Assembly: GCA_902796225.1 (NCBI GenBank)
Contig: CADBOO010000030.1
Coordinates: forward strand, 37,485 to 101,484
Length of the DNA: 64,000 nucleotides
Direction of reading: 5' to 3'
From: an uncultured Ruminococcus sp.
Lineage (GTDB): Bacteria; Bacillota; Clostridia; Oscillospirales; Acutalibacteraceae
The notes beneath the pieces were generated by a model. It was not told where the DNA came from. It worked only from the letters and a program-made list of their open reading frames with translations, and searched no databases. Below are positions 18,259 to 27,032 of this stretch, one piece after another. A program made the translations under genes and the position numbers. Each line of letters starts with the position of its first letter. Positions within the stretch are counted from its first letter, which is position 1.

Positions 18259-20118
18259 TTATACTCTTCGTCCGATGCGTCCCGATGAGGGGATACCCGC
18301 GATATAGCGCTGGATCGCTGTCGCGTCGACAATCGTTACAAAGCCGTCGCCGTCGGAGTCAGCCGCCGCGGGGTCATACTTCGAAACAGGGATGCCGGCG
18401 ATATTCCGCTGGATCGCCGTCGCGTCGAAAATCGTTACGACGCCGTCGGAGTCGACGTCGCCGATGAGCGTGCCGCCGGGTGCGTCGGTCGGCTTGACGA
18501 CGGGAGGATCGGTAGGTGTGACGGGCGTCACGGAACCTGCCGCGCCGACGCGTGCCATCGGTACGGTGATGTGATCCTCGTCCTCTTTTTCGGCAGAGGT
18601 CGATTTGTCCTTGGAGTAAGGCTTCGCGGCGTTGTCAGCCATAGACAGGTCATAGGGCAGGCAGTCCATGCCGGAGGTGCCGAAGGTGGAGACCTTCATA
18701 ACGCCGATGCCGTTTGTCGCGATATCGGAAGCAGAAATATCAAGATTCCTGAGAGGAATGGATATCTCGTAGAACATATCCAGCTTGGGGCTGTGTCCCA
18801 TTGTGTAGAGATCGGTGAGGGTCGCGTCGACACAGTCGCCCGCGACACGCTTGTTGTCGGTGCCTGCCTTGGGAAGACCCATCAGTTTGCCGGAGAGGGT
18901 CTTGCCGTTGCCCCACTTGATGCTGATGCCGGTAGCGGCGCCCTTCTTGACGAGGGTGTCGGGCATGAGCTTGCCGTCGTCGTTCGCGGTATAGATGAAC
19001 GGACCGTTGGAGGCGTTGGTAGAGAAAGCGACGACATGGTCGCTGTTCGCGTCGATGGTCGTGCCGGAGCCCCAGAGGGTGCCGGTGCCGTCGCCGGTCT
19101 CGTTATGGGTGACATTTCCATTGCCGGTGTTGATATACAGGAATACGGGCAGATTGTCGATCCAGAGGTTGCCCTGGGTCAGGGGGTAGTTTTCGCCCGG
19201 AGCCGCGACGTCCTGGACGTTTGCCATCTCGTACATGATATAGAGGTTGTTGTCGTCCCACGCGGCGTACATCGCATAGTCGTCGATCGCTTTCTCGTGC
19301 ATCGACCAGTGAGCGTAAACGCGGGGATCGTCGTTGGCTACGCCCTGTGCGATCAGCATCGAGCTGTCCCAGTCGGACTTGTCGCCGTCGACCGTGATGG
19401 TCTTGCGCGCGCCGTAACCGCCGTTCGGATTGGTCGCGTAGTTGCCGCCGATCGCGGGACTTGTGCTGCCGTCGGAGCCGCCCGAACCGCCGCCGGAGGA
19501 GGTCTTCTTTTTGTAGGTACAGGTCTTGTCAACAGCGCCGTAGCTGTTGGAGGCGTAGACAAAGAGCTTGACAGTCGCGCCCTCGGCGGTGCTTGCGCCG
19601 AGTGTGACGGTGGTCGAGCCGGTGAACGACTTGTGACTTCCGTCATCGATCGTGTAGTAAGCGGAGGTTGCGTCGGTAACGGTGATCGTGACGTCGACAG
19701 TTGTCTTGAAGAAGCCGCCGTCGGGAGAAACGCTGATCGAGGGAACCGGGTCGGAGCTGTAGTCGCTCCACTGACCGGTGCCGTAATCATAGAGCTTGTT
19801 GCCGCCGGGGTAATCCATATCCGTTGTCTGACTGGTGTTGTCGCCCTTGTTGAAGATGATCATGTTGAACTTGTCGTCGGGAACGGTGTAGTAATACAGA
19901 TCCGTCTCGCCGCTGACCTTGGTCATCTGGACGCCGGGCCACGCCTTGTTGTTTTCCTCTGTGTTCTTCTTCCACATGTAGCAGTAGGGAGTGAAACTGG
20001 ATCGGCAGTAGACTTTATCGCCTGCAGCGGCTGTTACGCTGACAGCGGCGACGGTCATCGCCGATACGATCATCAGAACCGCCAGAATGATCGCCAGTAT
20101 TTTTTTTGTTGTTTTCAA
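18259..20118 (-). CDS. Secreted starch-binding dockerin protein (CBM26 - Ig-like - CBM74-like - dockerin; Sas6-like)
   Basis: 619 residues. TTG 20118 is chosen because GGAGGGG lies just upstream and a signal peptide starts there (KTTKKILAIILAVL...). Order: a CBM26-like module (YCYMWKK...WPGVQM, ~35-120); a chitobiase-C/Ig-like domain (ISVSPDGGFFKTTVDVTI); a Gly/Ser linker; a ~300-residue module starting YATNPNGG with SDWDSSMLIAQGVANDDPRV, matching my recollection of the resistant-starch module CBM74; and a type I dockerin with two calcium loops (DVDSDGVVTIFDATAIQRNI and ADSDGDGFVTIVDATAIQRYI). This order is that of the Sas6 starch-adherence protein of R. bromii, which suggests docking onto an amylosome-like complex. 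No cohesin gene is in the window. Strong promoter and terminator suggest a single-gene unit. Confidence 0.85.
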   Translation of the reverse strand: MKTTKKILAIILAVLMIVSAMTVAAVSVTAAAGDKVYCRSSFTPYCYMWKKNTEENNKAWPGVQMTKVSGETDLYYYTVPDDKFNMIIFNKGDNTSQTTDMDYPGGNKLYDYGTGQWSDYSSDPVPSISVSPDGGFFKTTVDVTITVTDATSAYYTIDDGSHKSFTGSTTVTLGASTAEGATVKLFVYASNSYGAVDKTCTYKKKTSSGGGSGGSDGSTSPAIGGNYATNPNGGYGARKTITVDGDKSDWDSSMLIAQGVANDDPRVYAHWSMHEKAIDDYAMYAAWDDNNLYIMYEMANVQDVAAPGENYPLTQGNLWIDNLPVFLYINTGNGNVTHNETGDGTGTLWGSGTTIDANSDHVVAFSTNASNGPFIYTANDDGKLMPDTLVKKGAATGISIKWGNGKTLSGKLMGLPKAGTDNKRVAGDCVDATLTDLYTMGHSPKLDMFYEISIPLRNLDISASDIATNGIGVMKVSTFGTSGMDCLPYDLSMADNAAKPYSKDKSTSAEKEDEDHITVPMARVGAAGSVTPVTPTDPPVVKPTDAPGGTLIGDVDSDGVVTIFDATAIQRNIAGIPVSKYDPAAADSDGDGFVTIVDATAIQRYIAGIPSSGRIGRRV

Positions 20119-20199
20119 AAAGACCCCTCCGATAGAATTAGTTTTTCCGAATAGGCCGAAGCAAATCGACGGATATTGCCCCATTCTATTTCATGTTCC

Positions 20200-20228
20200 A
20201 TTATAATGGCAGGACAGTCAAAAGTCAA
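20200..20228 (-). promoter_or_regulatory. Promoter of the dockerin gene
   Basis: Minus-strand TTGACT (20228-20223), 17-bp spacer, TATAAT (20205-20200). Near-consensus, implying strong expression. Confidence 0.85.
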
Positions 20229-20230
20229 TT

Positions 20231-20261
20231 GAAAAAACGACCGATCCCGACGATTTCGGGA
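20231..20261 (-). terminator. Weak terminator of the MATE gene
   Basis: A 6-bp stem (20245-20250 with 20256-20261), followed on the minus strand, after seven bases, by six T. It abuts the dockerin promoter. Confidence 0.45.
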
Positions 20262-20344
20262 CAGCTTCCGGCAGGTGAAACCGGAGCCTGCTTATGGTCC
20301 TGCGCGGCTGTTCTCCGGTCGGTTTTCGATAGATTCTTACGGCG

Positions 20345-21715
20345 CTATTCCTTTGCGGTAAGGTTGTTGATCCATATCCCCTTGCGGATCATGACGGCGC
20401 CGACGATGATCTTGATGATGTCCGCCGCCTGAACGATCGCATAAACCGTGAGGATCGGCAGATCGGTCAGCAGGCACAGCAGGAGCGCGAGTGGCAGGCT
20501 GACCGCCCATGAGAACACGCTGTCAAAAGCAAAGGTGATCAGCGTCTTTCCGCCCGAACGCAGGGTGAAGTAGAGCGCGTTGAGAACGCCCTGCACGGGA
20601 AAGAACAATGCCGAGATGACGATGAACCCGGTGCTCAGCTCGCGCACCGCATCGGTCGCGTCGTACAGCAGCGGAAATACTCCCGACAGCGCGATCAGGA
20701 TCACGGCAAGTCCCGCGCATACAACAGCGGAGAACCATGTCAGCGTATCGGATTCCTTTTTTGCGCGCTTGAATTCTCCCGCGCCGAGCGACTGTCCGAC
20801 AAGGATACCGACAGAATACCCCAGCGCGACGAATACGACGTTCAGCAGGTTGCATAACACATTGGCGATGTTCACGCCGGCGACGACGTCCAGCCCGCGC
20901 ATGGAGTAGCACTGGGTCGTTGCAGCGATGCCCGCCGCCCATAAGAATTCATTGAAAAAGATCGGGACGGACTTTTTGATCATCTGCGCGCGGACGCCGC
21001 TCTCGACTTTGAGCGTCCGCCACAAGCCCTGTACGAACGGATGGCGCTTTCTGCGGGCGTAGGACCAGATCACCAGGATCGTGATCTCGATACAGCGGGC
21101 GATCACCGTCGCCGCCGCCGCGCCCCGCACGCCCAACCGCGGAAAGCCCAGATTGCCGTAGATCAGGATCCAGTTGAACAGTACGTCCGAGCCGACCGAT
21201 ACGATCCCCGCGACCATCGGCTTGAAGCTGTCGCCGGTTTCGCGCAGCGTGCTTGTATAGATCTGTGTCGCCGCCATCGCGGGCAGTCCGAACACCATGA
21301 TATGCAGGTAATCCTTGGCATAGCCGAGCGTCAGCTCCGGATCGATAGAGGTGCTTTCGCCCTGCAGATACAGCCGGATGAGGAAGTTCTCTCCGAAAAG
21401 CAGGATCGCGATCCCTGCGCCGGTGACGGCGATCGCGATGAGCGCTTTCATCCGGGCGGTCGCCCGTACTCCCTCGGTATTGCCCTGTCCGTAGTATTGA
21501 GCGGTGAAGATGCCGGGACCGGATACGCCTCCGAACAGCGCCAGCGCAAATACGAACAGCAGTTGATTGACGATCGACACGGCGGTCATTTCTTCGGCGC
21601 CCAGACTGCCGACCATGATATGATCGACCAGCCCGACGGCGTTGGTCACGCCGTTCTGCAGCATGATCGGTACGGCAAGGAACATCGCGCGTTTCAATAT
21701 TGTTTTTCGGTCCAC
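20345..21715 (-). CDS. MATE-family multidrug/Na+ antiporter
   Basis: 456 residues with about twelve membrane helices in two homologous halves. The N-terminal FLAVPIMLQNGVTNAVGLVDHIMVGSLG and the mid-protein VPIFFNEFLWAAG are the two repeat signatures of the MatE fold (NorM/DinF group). Expected to export cationic drugs or metabolites with Na+ or H+. GTG 21715 is chosen because GGAGGTGAT lies just upstream. It is transcribed away from a GNAT gene. The substrate cannot be told from sequence. Confidence 0.85.
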   Translation of the reverse strand: MDRKTILKRAMFLAVPIMLQNGVTNAVGLVDHIMVGSLGAEEMTAVSIVNQLLFVFALALFGGVSGPGIFTAQYYGQGNTEGVRATARMKALIAIAVTGAGIAILLFGENFLIRLYLQGESTSIDPELTLGYAKDYLHIMVFGLPAMAATQIYTSTLRETGDSFKPMVAGIVSVGSDVLFNWILIYGNLGFPRLGVRGAAAATVIARCIEITILVIWSYARRKRHPFVQGLWRTLKVESGVRAQMIKKSVPIFFNEFLWAAGIAATTQCYSMRGLDVVAGVNIANVLCNLLNVVFVALGYSVGILVGQSLGAGEFKRAKKESDTLTWFSAVVCAGLAVILIALSGVFPLLYDATDAVRELSTGFIVISALFFPVQGVLNALYFTLRSGGKTLITFAFDSVFSWAVSLPLALLLCLLTDLPILTVYAIVQAADIIKIIVGAVMIRKGIWINNLTAKE

Positions 21716-21793
21716 GGTATCACCTCCGTCGTTGGGTATTACCACTCGATTCTAGCAGGAAAACCGGACAAAATCAAGCCTTTCTGCACAGAG

Positions 21794-21822
21794 TGGACAA
21801 TCGGCGGGTTTTCTGCTATGAT
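21794..21822 (+). promoter_or_regulatory. Promoter of the GNAT gene
   Basis: TGGACA, 17-bp spacer, TATGAT preceded by TGC (extended -10). Confidence 0.65.
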
Positions 21823-21864
21823 AAGTTCGGAAATACCGGTATATCCGAAAGCGAGGTTCGACAA

Positions 21865-22410
21865 ATGAAGTATCAGGAAAAGATCATGATGAACAACGGC
21901 AAAGAGGCGCTGATCAGAAACGGCGAGGGATCGGACGGACAAGAGGTTTTTGATGTGTTCAACCGCACGCATGAGGAAACGGATTATCTGCTGACATATC
22001 CCGACGAGAATGCTTTCGACGCACAAGAGGAAGCGGCGTTTCTGGAAAAGAAAACCGATAGTCCCGACGAGATCGAGCTCGTCGCCGTCGTCGACGGAAA
22101 GATCGCCGGAACAGCCGGGATCGAAGCGGTCGGCAAAAAGGATAAAATCAGACACCGTGCGGAATTCGGTATCTGTATCCTTAAGGAATACTGGGGGCTT
22201 GGCCTGGGAAAGGCGCTGACAAAAGCCTGTATCCGCTGCGCCAAAGAAGCCGGGTATGCGCAGCTGGAGCTGGACGTCGTCGCGGAAAACGAACGGGCAA
22301 TTGCCATGTATCGGAATCTGGGCTTTGTCGAATTCGGACGCAATCCCAGAGGATTCAAGTCACGCATAACCGGGTACCAGGAGCTGGTCTGTATGCTGCT
22401 TGAGCTGTGA
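21865..22410 (+). CDS. GNAT-family N-acetyltransferase
   Basis: 181 residues with the acetyl-CoA site of the GNAT fold: strand FGICILKEYWG followed by LGLGKALTKACI (Q/RxxGxG/A-type pyrophosphate loop) and the late ERAIAMYRNLGFVEFGRN strand-helix that often precedes the last strand. Closest by eye to uncharacterised GNAT enzymes; a small-molecule substrate is likely but unknown. ATG 21865 has a weak GAGG site and agrees with the promoter position; longer in-frame starts lie upstream of the transcript start. It is divergent from the MATE gene and may form a resistance or detoxification pair with it (inference). Confidence 0.8.
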   Translation: MKYQEKIMMNNGKEALIRNGEGSDGQEVFDVFNRTHEETDYLLTYPDENAFDAQEEAAFLEKKTDSPDEIELVAVVDGKIAGTAGIEAVGKKDKIRHRAEFGICILKEYWGLGLGKALTKACIRCAKEAGYAQLELDVVAENERAIAMYRNLGFVEFGRNPRGFKSRITGYQELVCMLLEL

Positions 22411-22723
22411 CCCGGATCGTTTTTGCAGGAAGAGAAAGCAGGGGAGCTGTTGCGCCGGGCATGCGACAGCCCCCCTAAGTTGTGTCATCCTGTGCACGGC
22501 GAAGGCTCGTATTGCGGATCTGTCCGACCGTATCGGTTCGAATGCCTGAGCGGCGGAACAGACAGCGATTTGGGCTTTTTCGCTTGCGTTCGGAAATGAC
22601 AATTCGTCTTCAGCGACAAGCCTTTTTGTCATGAACAAAAACGTTCTTTGTGTAAAACGAATAGATTTTGAATTAAAAATGAGTCGATTTGCACAAAAAG
22701 CAGGAAGCATGTGATGGTTATGC
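22411..22723. other. Intergenic stretch with one strong hairpin
   Basis: A GC-rich hairpin (22441-22454 with 22462-22475: GGGG, one mismatch, then nine pairs) follows the acetyltransferase gene but lacks a T run. The rest shows no supported gene. A short GGTTCGAATGCC string (about 22534) resembles a tRNA T-arm but has no cloverleaf around it. Confidence 0.4.
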
Positions 22724-22752
22724 TTGTAATATTGCCGCCGATATGTTACAAT
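22724..22752 (+). promoter_or_regulatory. Promoter of the oligopeptide transporter operon
   Basis: TTGTAA, 17-bp spacer, TACAAT. It is the only good match between the GNAT gene and oppB and lies about 130 bp before the start codon. Confidence 0.65.
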
Positions 22753-22882
22753 GTTTCATTAGTGATAGCATACGGTAACCATGTCGAACAGATCACGCTT
22801 TCGGTTACGGAATGCTATTGTAAAGCAGCGCCTACGCACCCTGAATCACAGCTGTTTTAAGATTAGTCAAGGTAGGATGAGT

Positions 22883-23812
22883 ATGAACACAAAAACGTTG
22901 TGGTATATCGTCAAGCGCATATTGCTGGCGATTTTCACGATCTGGATCGTCATAACGATCACATTTTTCGTTATGCATGCGGTCCCGGGCGGCCCGTTCG
23001 TCGGAGAAAAAGAACCTCCGAAAGCGATCAAGCAGGCGATGGAAGCCAAGTACGGTCTGGATAAGTCCCCCGGGGAACAGTATGTCGAATACCTCAAGGG
23101 TATCGTCACAGAATTCGACTTCGGACCTTCTCTGAAAAAGAAGGGACGTTCCGTCAATGATATCATCTCCGACGGTATGGAGACCTCTCTCAAGCTCGGC
23201 TTGATGGCGGCAGGCATCGCGACGCTGCTGGGCATCGTCTTCGGGGCGGTCGCAGCCTTGCGGCGAAACAAATTTATCGATCGATTTATTATGGTGTTTA
23301 CGACGGCGTTCGTATCCATGCCATCGTTTATCATGGGTACGCTGCTGCTGTTGATATTCTCACAAAGCCTCGGATGGTTTCCCGCCAACGGCACAAAGGC
23401 GGGAGGTCTGGTGCTGCCTGTCATCACACTTGCGCTGTATCCGATGGCGTACATCACCCGTCTGACCCGTTCATCCATGCTGGACGTTCTCGGTCAGGAT
23501 TATATCCGCACGGCTAAAGCAAAGGGCGTTTCCGGTCCGCGCATCATTTTCGGTCACGCGATGAAGAACTCCCTGATCCCCGTTCTGACCTATGTCGGAC
23601 CGATGCTCGCGTATATCGTTACCGGTTCGCTGGTCGTTGAAAAGATCTTCAACGTCCCCGGTATCGGCAGAGCGTTCGTCAACAGCATCACCTCGCGTGA
23701 TTATCCCTTGATCATGGGTACCACGATCATTCTCGCGGCGCTGATCGTCGTGATGAACCTGATCACGGATATCCTCTACAAGGTCGTCGATCCGCGTATC
23801 CAGTTTGAATAA
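22883..23812 (+). CDS. oppB: Oligopeptide ABC transporter permease OppB/DppB
   Basis: 309 residues with six membrane helices. It shows the typical N-terminal helix, MHAVPGGPF loop and GLDKSPGEQYVEYLKGI periplasmic segment of DppB/OppB. The EAA loop DYIRTAKAKGVSGPRIIFGHAMKNSL contacts the ATPases. The start is ATG 22883, six bases after TAGG, or ATG 22877. First gene of the five-gene importer B-C-D-F-A. Confidence 0.9.
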   Translation: MNTKTLWYIVKRILLAIFTIWIVITITFFVMHAVPGGPFVGEKEPPKAIKQAMEAKYGLDKSPGEQYVEYLKGIVTEFDFGPSLKKKGRSVNDIISDGMETSLKLGLMAAGIATLLGIVFGAVAALRRNKFIDRFIMVFTTAFVSMPSFIMGTLLLLIFSQSLGWFPANGTKAGGLVLPVITLALYPMAYITRLTRSSMLDVLGQDYIRTAKAKGVSGPRIIFGHAMKNSLIPVLTYVGPMLAYIVTGSLVVEKIFNVPGIGRAFVNSITSRDYPLIMGTTIILAALIVVMNLITDILYKVVDPRIQFE

Positions 23813-23824
23813 GGGGGGACAGGC

Positions 23825-24874
23825 ATGAAGAAAAAGTTTACGTTTCATGTAGATCTGGACTCCTTTATTCCCGCGACAGATGAAGAAAAAGAGTATCTGG
23901 TCCAGATGCGTCCGTCCTCGACCTTTTTCAAGGACGGCATCAGGCGACTGTATAAAAACAAGGTCGCCTTTGTCAGCTTTATCATTATCGTTCTGATCAC
24001 CGTTTCCAGCATCGTGATCCCGTTCTTCTGGCCGTATTCCTACGACCAGCAGCTCGGCGTCCAGCCCGGCAAGCCCGTCGACTCTTCCTACAAGAATCTT
24101 TCTCCGTTTGAGTACGGCGAAACCGAGCAGCAGAGGATCGACGACGGTGAGAGCGTGTTCCCGCATATTTTCGGCACCGATAAATCCGGACGCGACTATT
24201 TCATCCGCGTCATCTACGGTACCCGCGTATCGCTGGCGGTCGGCTTCTTTGCCAGTATCATCGTACTGGTCATCGGTATGCTGATCGGTTCAGTCTCGGG
24301 ATACTTCGGCGGGAAGGTCGATATGATCATCATGCGGTTTGTCGACGTCATCTATTCGCTGCCCGATATGCTGATGGTCATCCTGCTGTCGGCAGTGCTC
24401 AAGCAATCGCTCGACCTGTCCGGTACCTTCCTTGAGTCCGTCGGCTCGAATATCATCAGTTTGTTTATCGTTTTTGCGCTGCTCTACTGGGTCGGCATGG
24501 CGCGCCTTGTCCGCGGCCAGATCCTCTCGCTCAGAGAGCAGGAATATGTTCTGTCCGCCAAGGCGACCGGTGCAAAGGGAAGATGGATCATCAAAAAGCA
24601 TCTGATCCCTAACTGCATCAGCGTCATCATCATTTCGGCGGCGCTGCAGATCCCCTCGGCGATCTTCACCGAGAGCTATCTGTCCTTCCTCGGACTCGGC
24701 GTAGACGCGCCGATGCCGTCGCTCGGATCGCTTGCATCCGACGCGCTGAACGGTATCAGCACCTACCCCTACCGACTGATCATCCCGGCGATCATGATCT
24801 CTCTGATCGTTCTCAGCCTTAACCTCTTCGGCGACGGTCTCCGCGACGCGTTCGACCCGAAGCTGAATGATTAA
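23825..24874 (+). CDS. oppC: Oligopeptide ABC transporter permease OppC/DppC
   Basis: 349 residues. A cytoplasmic N-terminus of ~80 residues, longer than in DppC, is followed by a first membrane helix (VAFVSFIIIVLITVSSIVIPFF), a lumenal segment containing GTDKSGRDYF (the hallmark of OppC), and five more helices. The EAA loop reads EYVLSAKATGAKGRWIIKKHLIPN. It lies 12 bp after oppB with an AAGGGGGG ribosome site and forms the translocation pore with OppB. Confidence 0.92.
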   Translation: MKKKFTFHVDLDSFIPATDEEKEYLVQMRPSSTFFKDGIRRLYKNKVAFVSFIIIVLITVSSIVIPFFWPYSYDQQLGVQPGKPVDSSYKNLSPFEYGETEQQRIDDGESVFPHIFGTDKSGRDYFIRVIYGTRVSLAVGFFASIIVLVIGMLIGSVSGYFGGKVDMIIMRFVDVIYSLPDMLMVILLSAVLKQSLDLSGTFLESVGSNIISLFIVFALLYWVGMARLVRGQILSLREQEYVLSAKATGAKGRWIIKKHLIPNCISVIIISAALQIPSAIFTESYLSFLGLGVDAPMPSLGSLASDALNGISTYPYRLIIPAIMISLIVLSLNLFGDGLRDAFDPKLND

Positions 24875-24886
24875 GGAGGCGATACC

Positions 24887-25918
24887 ATGGCATTATTGGA
24901 AGTCAATCACTTACAAACCTCCTTCTTCACCGACGCAGGCGAAGTCAAAGCCGTCAACGACGTATCCTTTACCCTTGACAGGGGCAAGGTCCTCGGTATC
25001 GTCGGCGAGTCCGGCTCGGGTAAATCCGTGACCGCATATTCCATCATGCAGATCCTCGCCGGCACCGGAAAGATCATCGGCGGTTCTGTCAAGCTCGACG
25101 GTCAGGAGCTGGTCGGCGCGGGCGAAAAGGTCATGAAGAACATCCGCGGCAACAAGATCTCGATCATCTTCCAGGATCCGATGACCTCGCTGAACCCGAC
25201 CTATACCATCGGCAAACAGCTGATCGAGGCGATCATGCTCCATACGCCCCGCAACAAAAAGCAGGCAAAAGAGCGTGCGATCGAGATGCTCAAGCTCGTC
25301 AACGTCAACGAGCCGGAAAAGCGCATGAAGCAATATCCGTACGAGCACTCCGGCGGTATGCGTCAGCGCGTGATGATCGCGATGGCGCTTGCGTGCGAGC
25401 CGGATATCCTGATCGCGGACGAGCCCACTACCGCGCTGGACGTTACCATCCAGGCGCAGATCCTCGAGCTGATGGGTCAGCTGCAGGAGGAGCTGGGTAT
25501 GGCGATCATCATGATCACCCACGATCTCGGCGTTGTTGCACAGATGTGCGACGAGGTCATCGTCATGTACGCCGGATCCATCTGCGAGCAGGGCACCGCG
25601 GACGAGATCTTCTACAATCCCCGCCACGAGTACACCAAGGGCTTGATGCGTTCGATCCCGACCGCCGATACGGCAGGCCACAGGCTGCAGCCGATCACCG
25701 GCACCCCGATCGACCTCTTGAATATGCCCGAGGGCTGTCCGTTTGCGCCGCGCTGTGACAACGCGATGAAGATCTGTATCCATCACCGCGCCGAGCGCAT
25801 GCAGATCAACGACGACCATGCGGCGGCGTGCTGGATGAATGTGAAAAAAGGCGTTGAGGACGGTTCGATCGAGATCGACTCCGAAACAGCCACAGAAGGC
25901 GGTGATGACCTTGGCTGA
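24887..25918 (+). CDS. oppD: Oligopeptide ABC transporter ATPase OppD/DppD
   Basis: 343-residue ABC ATPase: Walker A GESGSGKS, signature HSGGMRQRV, Walker [12 protein letters not shown], switch His in ITHDLGVV. The C-terminal oligopeptide-transporter extension has the cysteine pattern CPFAPRC...C...C that in related proteins binds an iron-sulphur cluster or zinc. It follows oppC by 12 bp with AAGGAGG and overlaps oppF by 14 bp. Pairs with OppF. Confidence 0.93.
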   Translation: MALLEVNHLQTSFFTDAGEVKAVNDVSFTLDRGKVLGIVGESGSGKSVTAYSIMQILAGTGKIIGGSVKLDGQELVGAGEKVMKNIRGNKISIIFQDPMTSLNPTYTIGKQLIEAIMLHTPRNKKQAKERAIEMLKLVNVNEPEKRMKQYPYEHSGGMRQRVMIAMALACEPDILIADEPTTALDVTIQAQILELMGQLQEELGMAIIMITHDLGVVAQMCDEVIVMYAGSICEQGTADEIFYNPRHEYTKGLMRSIPTADTAGHRLQPITGTPIDLLNMPEGCPFAPRCDNAMKICIHHRAERMQINDDHAAACWMNVKKGVEDGSIEIDSETATEGGDDLG

Positions 25919-26894
25919 GAAAAAACCGCTGATTGAAGTCAAGGATCTGAAAGAATACTTTATGATCAATACGGGGATCTTCCGCTCGAAGCCGCTCAAG
26001 GCGGTCGACGGCGTATCGTTCTCTATCAATAAAGGCGAGACCCTCGGTCTTGTCGGCGAGTCCGGCTGCGGCAAAACCACCGTCGGACGCACGCTCCTCC
26101 ATCTTTATAAGCCTACCGGCGGCGAGATTTGGTATGACGGCAAGCAGATCAAGTCCAAAGCGGATATCAGAGAGTTCCGCAAGAAAGCCACGATGGTTTT
26201 TCAGGATCCGTACTCTTCGCTGAATCCCCGCATGACGGTCGCCGATATTATCGGCGAACCGCTGGACGTCCACAAGCTGTGCGCCTCCAAGTCGGAGCGT
26301 CAGGAGCGCATCCTTGAGCTGATGGGTTATGTCGGACTGAACAGCGAGCACGCGGCGCGCTATGCGCACGAGTTCTCCGGCGGTCAGCGCCAGCGTATCG
26401 GCATCGCGCGTTCACTGGCGGTCAATCCTGACTTTATCGTCTGTGACGAACCGGTTTCCGCGCTGGACGTTTCCATCCAGGCGCAGGTCATCAATATGTT
26501 TGACGAGCTGCAGGAAAAGCTTGGTCTGACCTACCTGTTCATCGCCCACGACCTGTTGGTTGTACGGCATATCTCCGACCGCATCGCGGTCATGTATCTG
26601 GGAAAAATGGTCGAGCTTGCGCCGGCGAACGAGATCTACGACCGCCCGCTGCATCCGTATTCAAAGTCGCTGCTGTCTGCGGTTCCGGTACCAGATCCCA
26701 AGATCGCGCGCGCAAATCAGCGAATCGCGCTGACCGGCGATATCCCCAGCCCGCTGAACGCTCCCTCCGGATGTCCGTTCCGCACCCGCTGCAAATACGC
26801 AACAGAGGCTTGTGCGGAATCGATGCCCGAATTCAGGGAAGTATCGACCGGACATTTCGTCGCCTGTCACAGGATCGACGAGATCAACGATTGA
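25905..26894 (+). CDS. oppF: Oligopeptide ABC transporter ATPase OppF/DppF
   Basis: 329 residues. ATG 25905 overlaps the end of oppD, next to AAGGCGG, and gives the normal N-terminus [17 protein letters not shown]. Walker A GESGCGKT, signature FSGGQRQRI, Walker [13 protein letters not shown], switch IAHDLLVV, and the C-terminal [14 protein letters not shown] cysteine motif. Second nucleotide-binding subunit of the importer. Confidence 0.93.
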   Translation: MTLAEKKPLIEVKDLKEYFMINTGIFRSKPLKAVDGVSFSINKGETLGLVGESGCGKTTVGRTLLHLYKPTGGEIWYDGKQIKSKADIREFRKKATMVFQDPYSSLNPRMTVADIIGEPLDVHKLCASKSERQERILELMGYVGLNSEHAARYAHEFSGGQRQRIGIARSLAVNPDFIVCDEPVSALDVSIQAQVINMFDELQEKLGLTYLFIAHDLLVVRHISDRIAVMYLGKMVELAPANEIYDRPLHPYSKSLLSAVPVPDPKIARANQRIALTGDIPSPLNAPSGCPFRTRCKYATEACAESMPEFREVSTGHFVACHRIDEIND

Positions 26895-27032
26895 TCAAAA
26901 ACAAACCTGTCAATGAAAAGGCAGGGATCAGGCGGGGACAGAGTCCCCTGCTGTTTACGATTATGTTTAGGTTGTGAGCAAGCCTGACGGCTGCTCGCTG
27001 AAAATATAATTTTTTGAAAGGAATGACCTAAA

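Noticed and set aside
22525-22560. tRNA suggested by GGTTCGAATGCC
   Set aside because: The flanking bases do not pair into a T stem, and no acceptor or anticodon stems are present.
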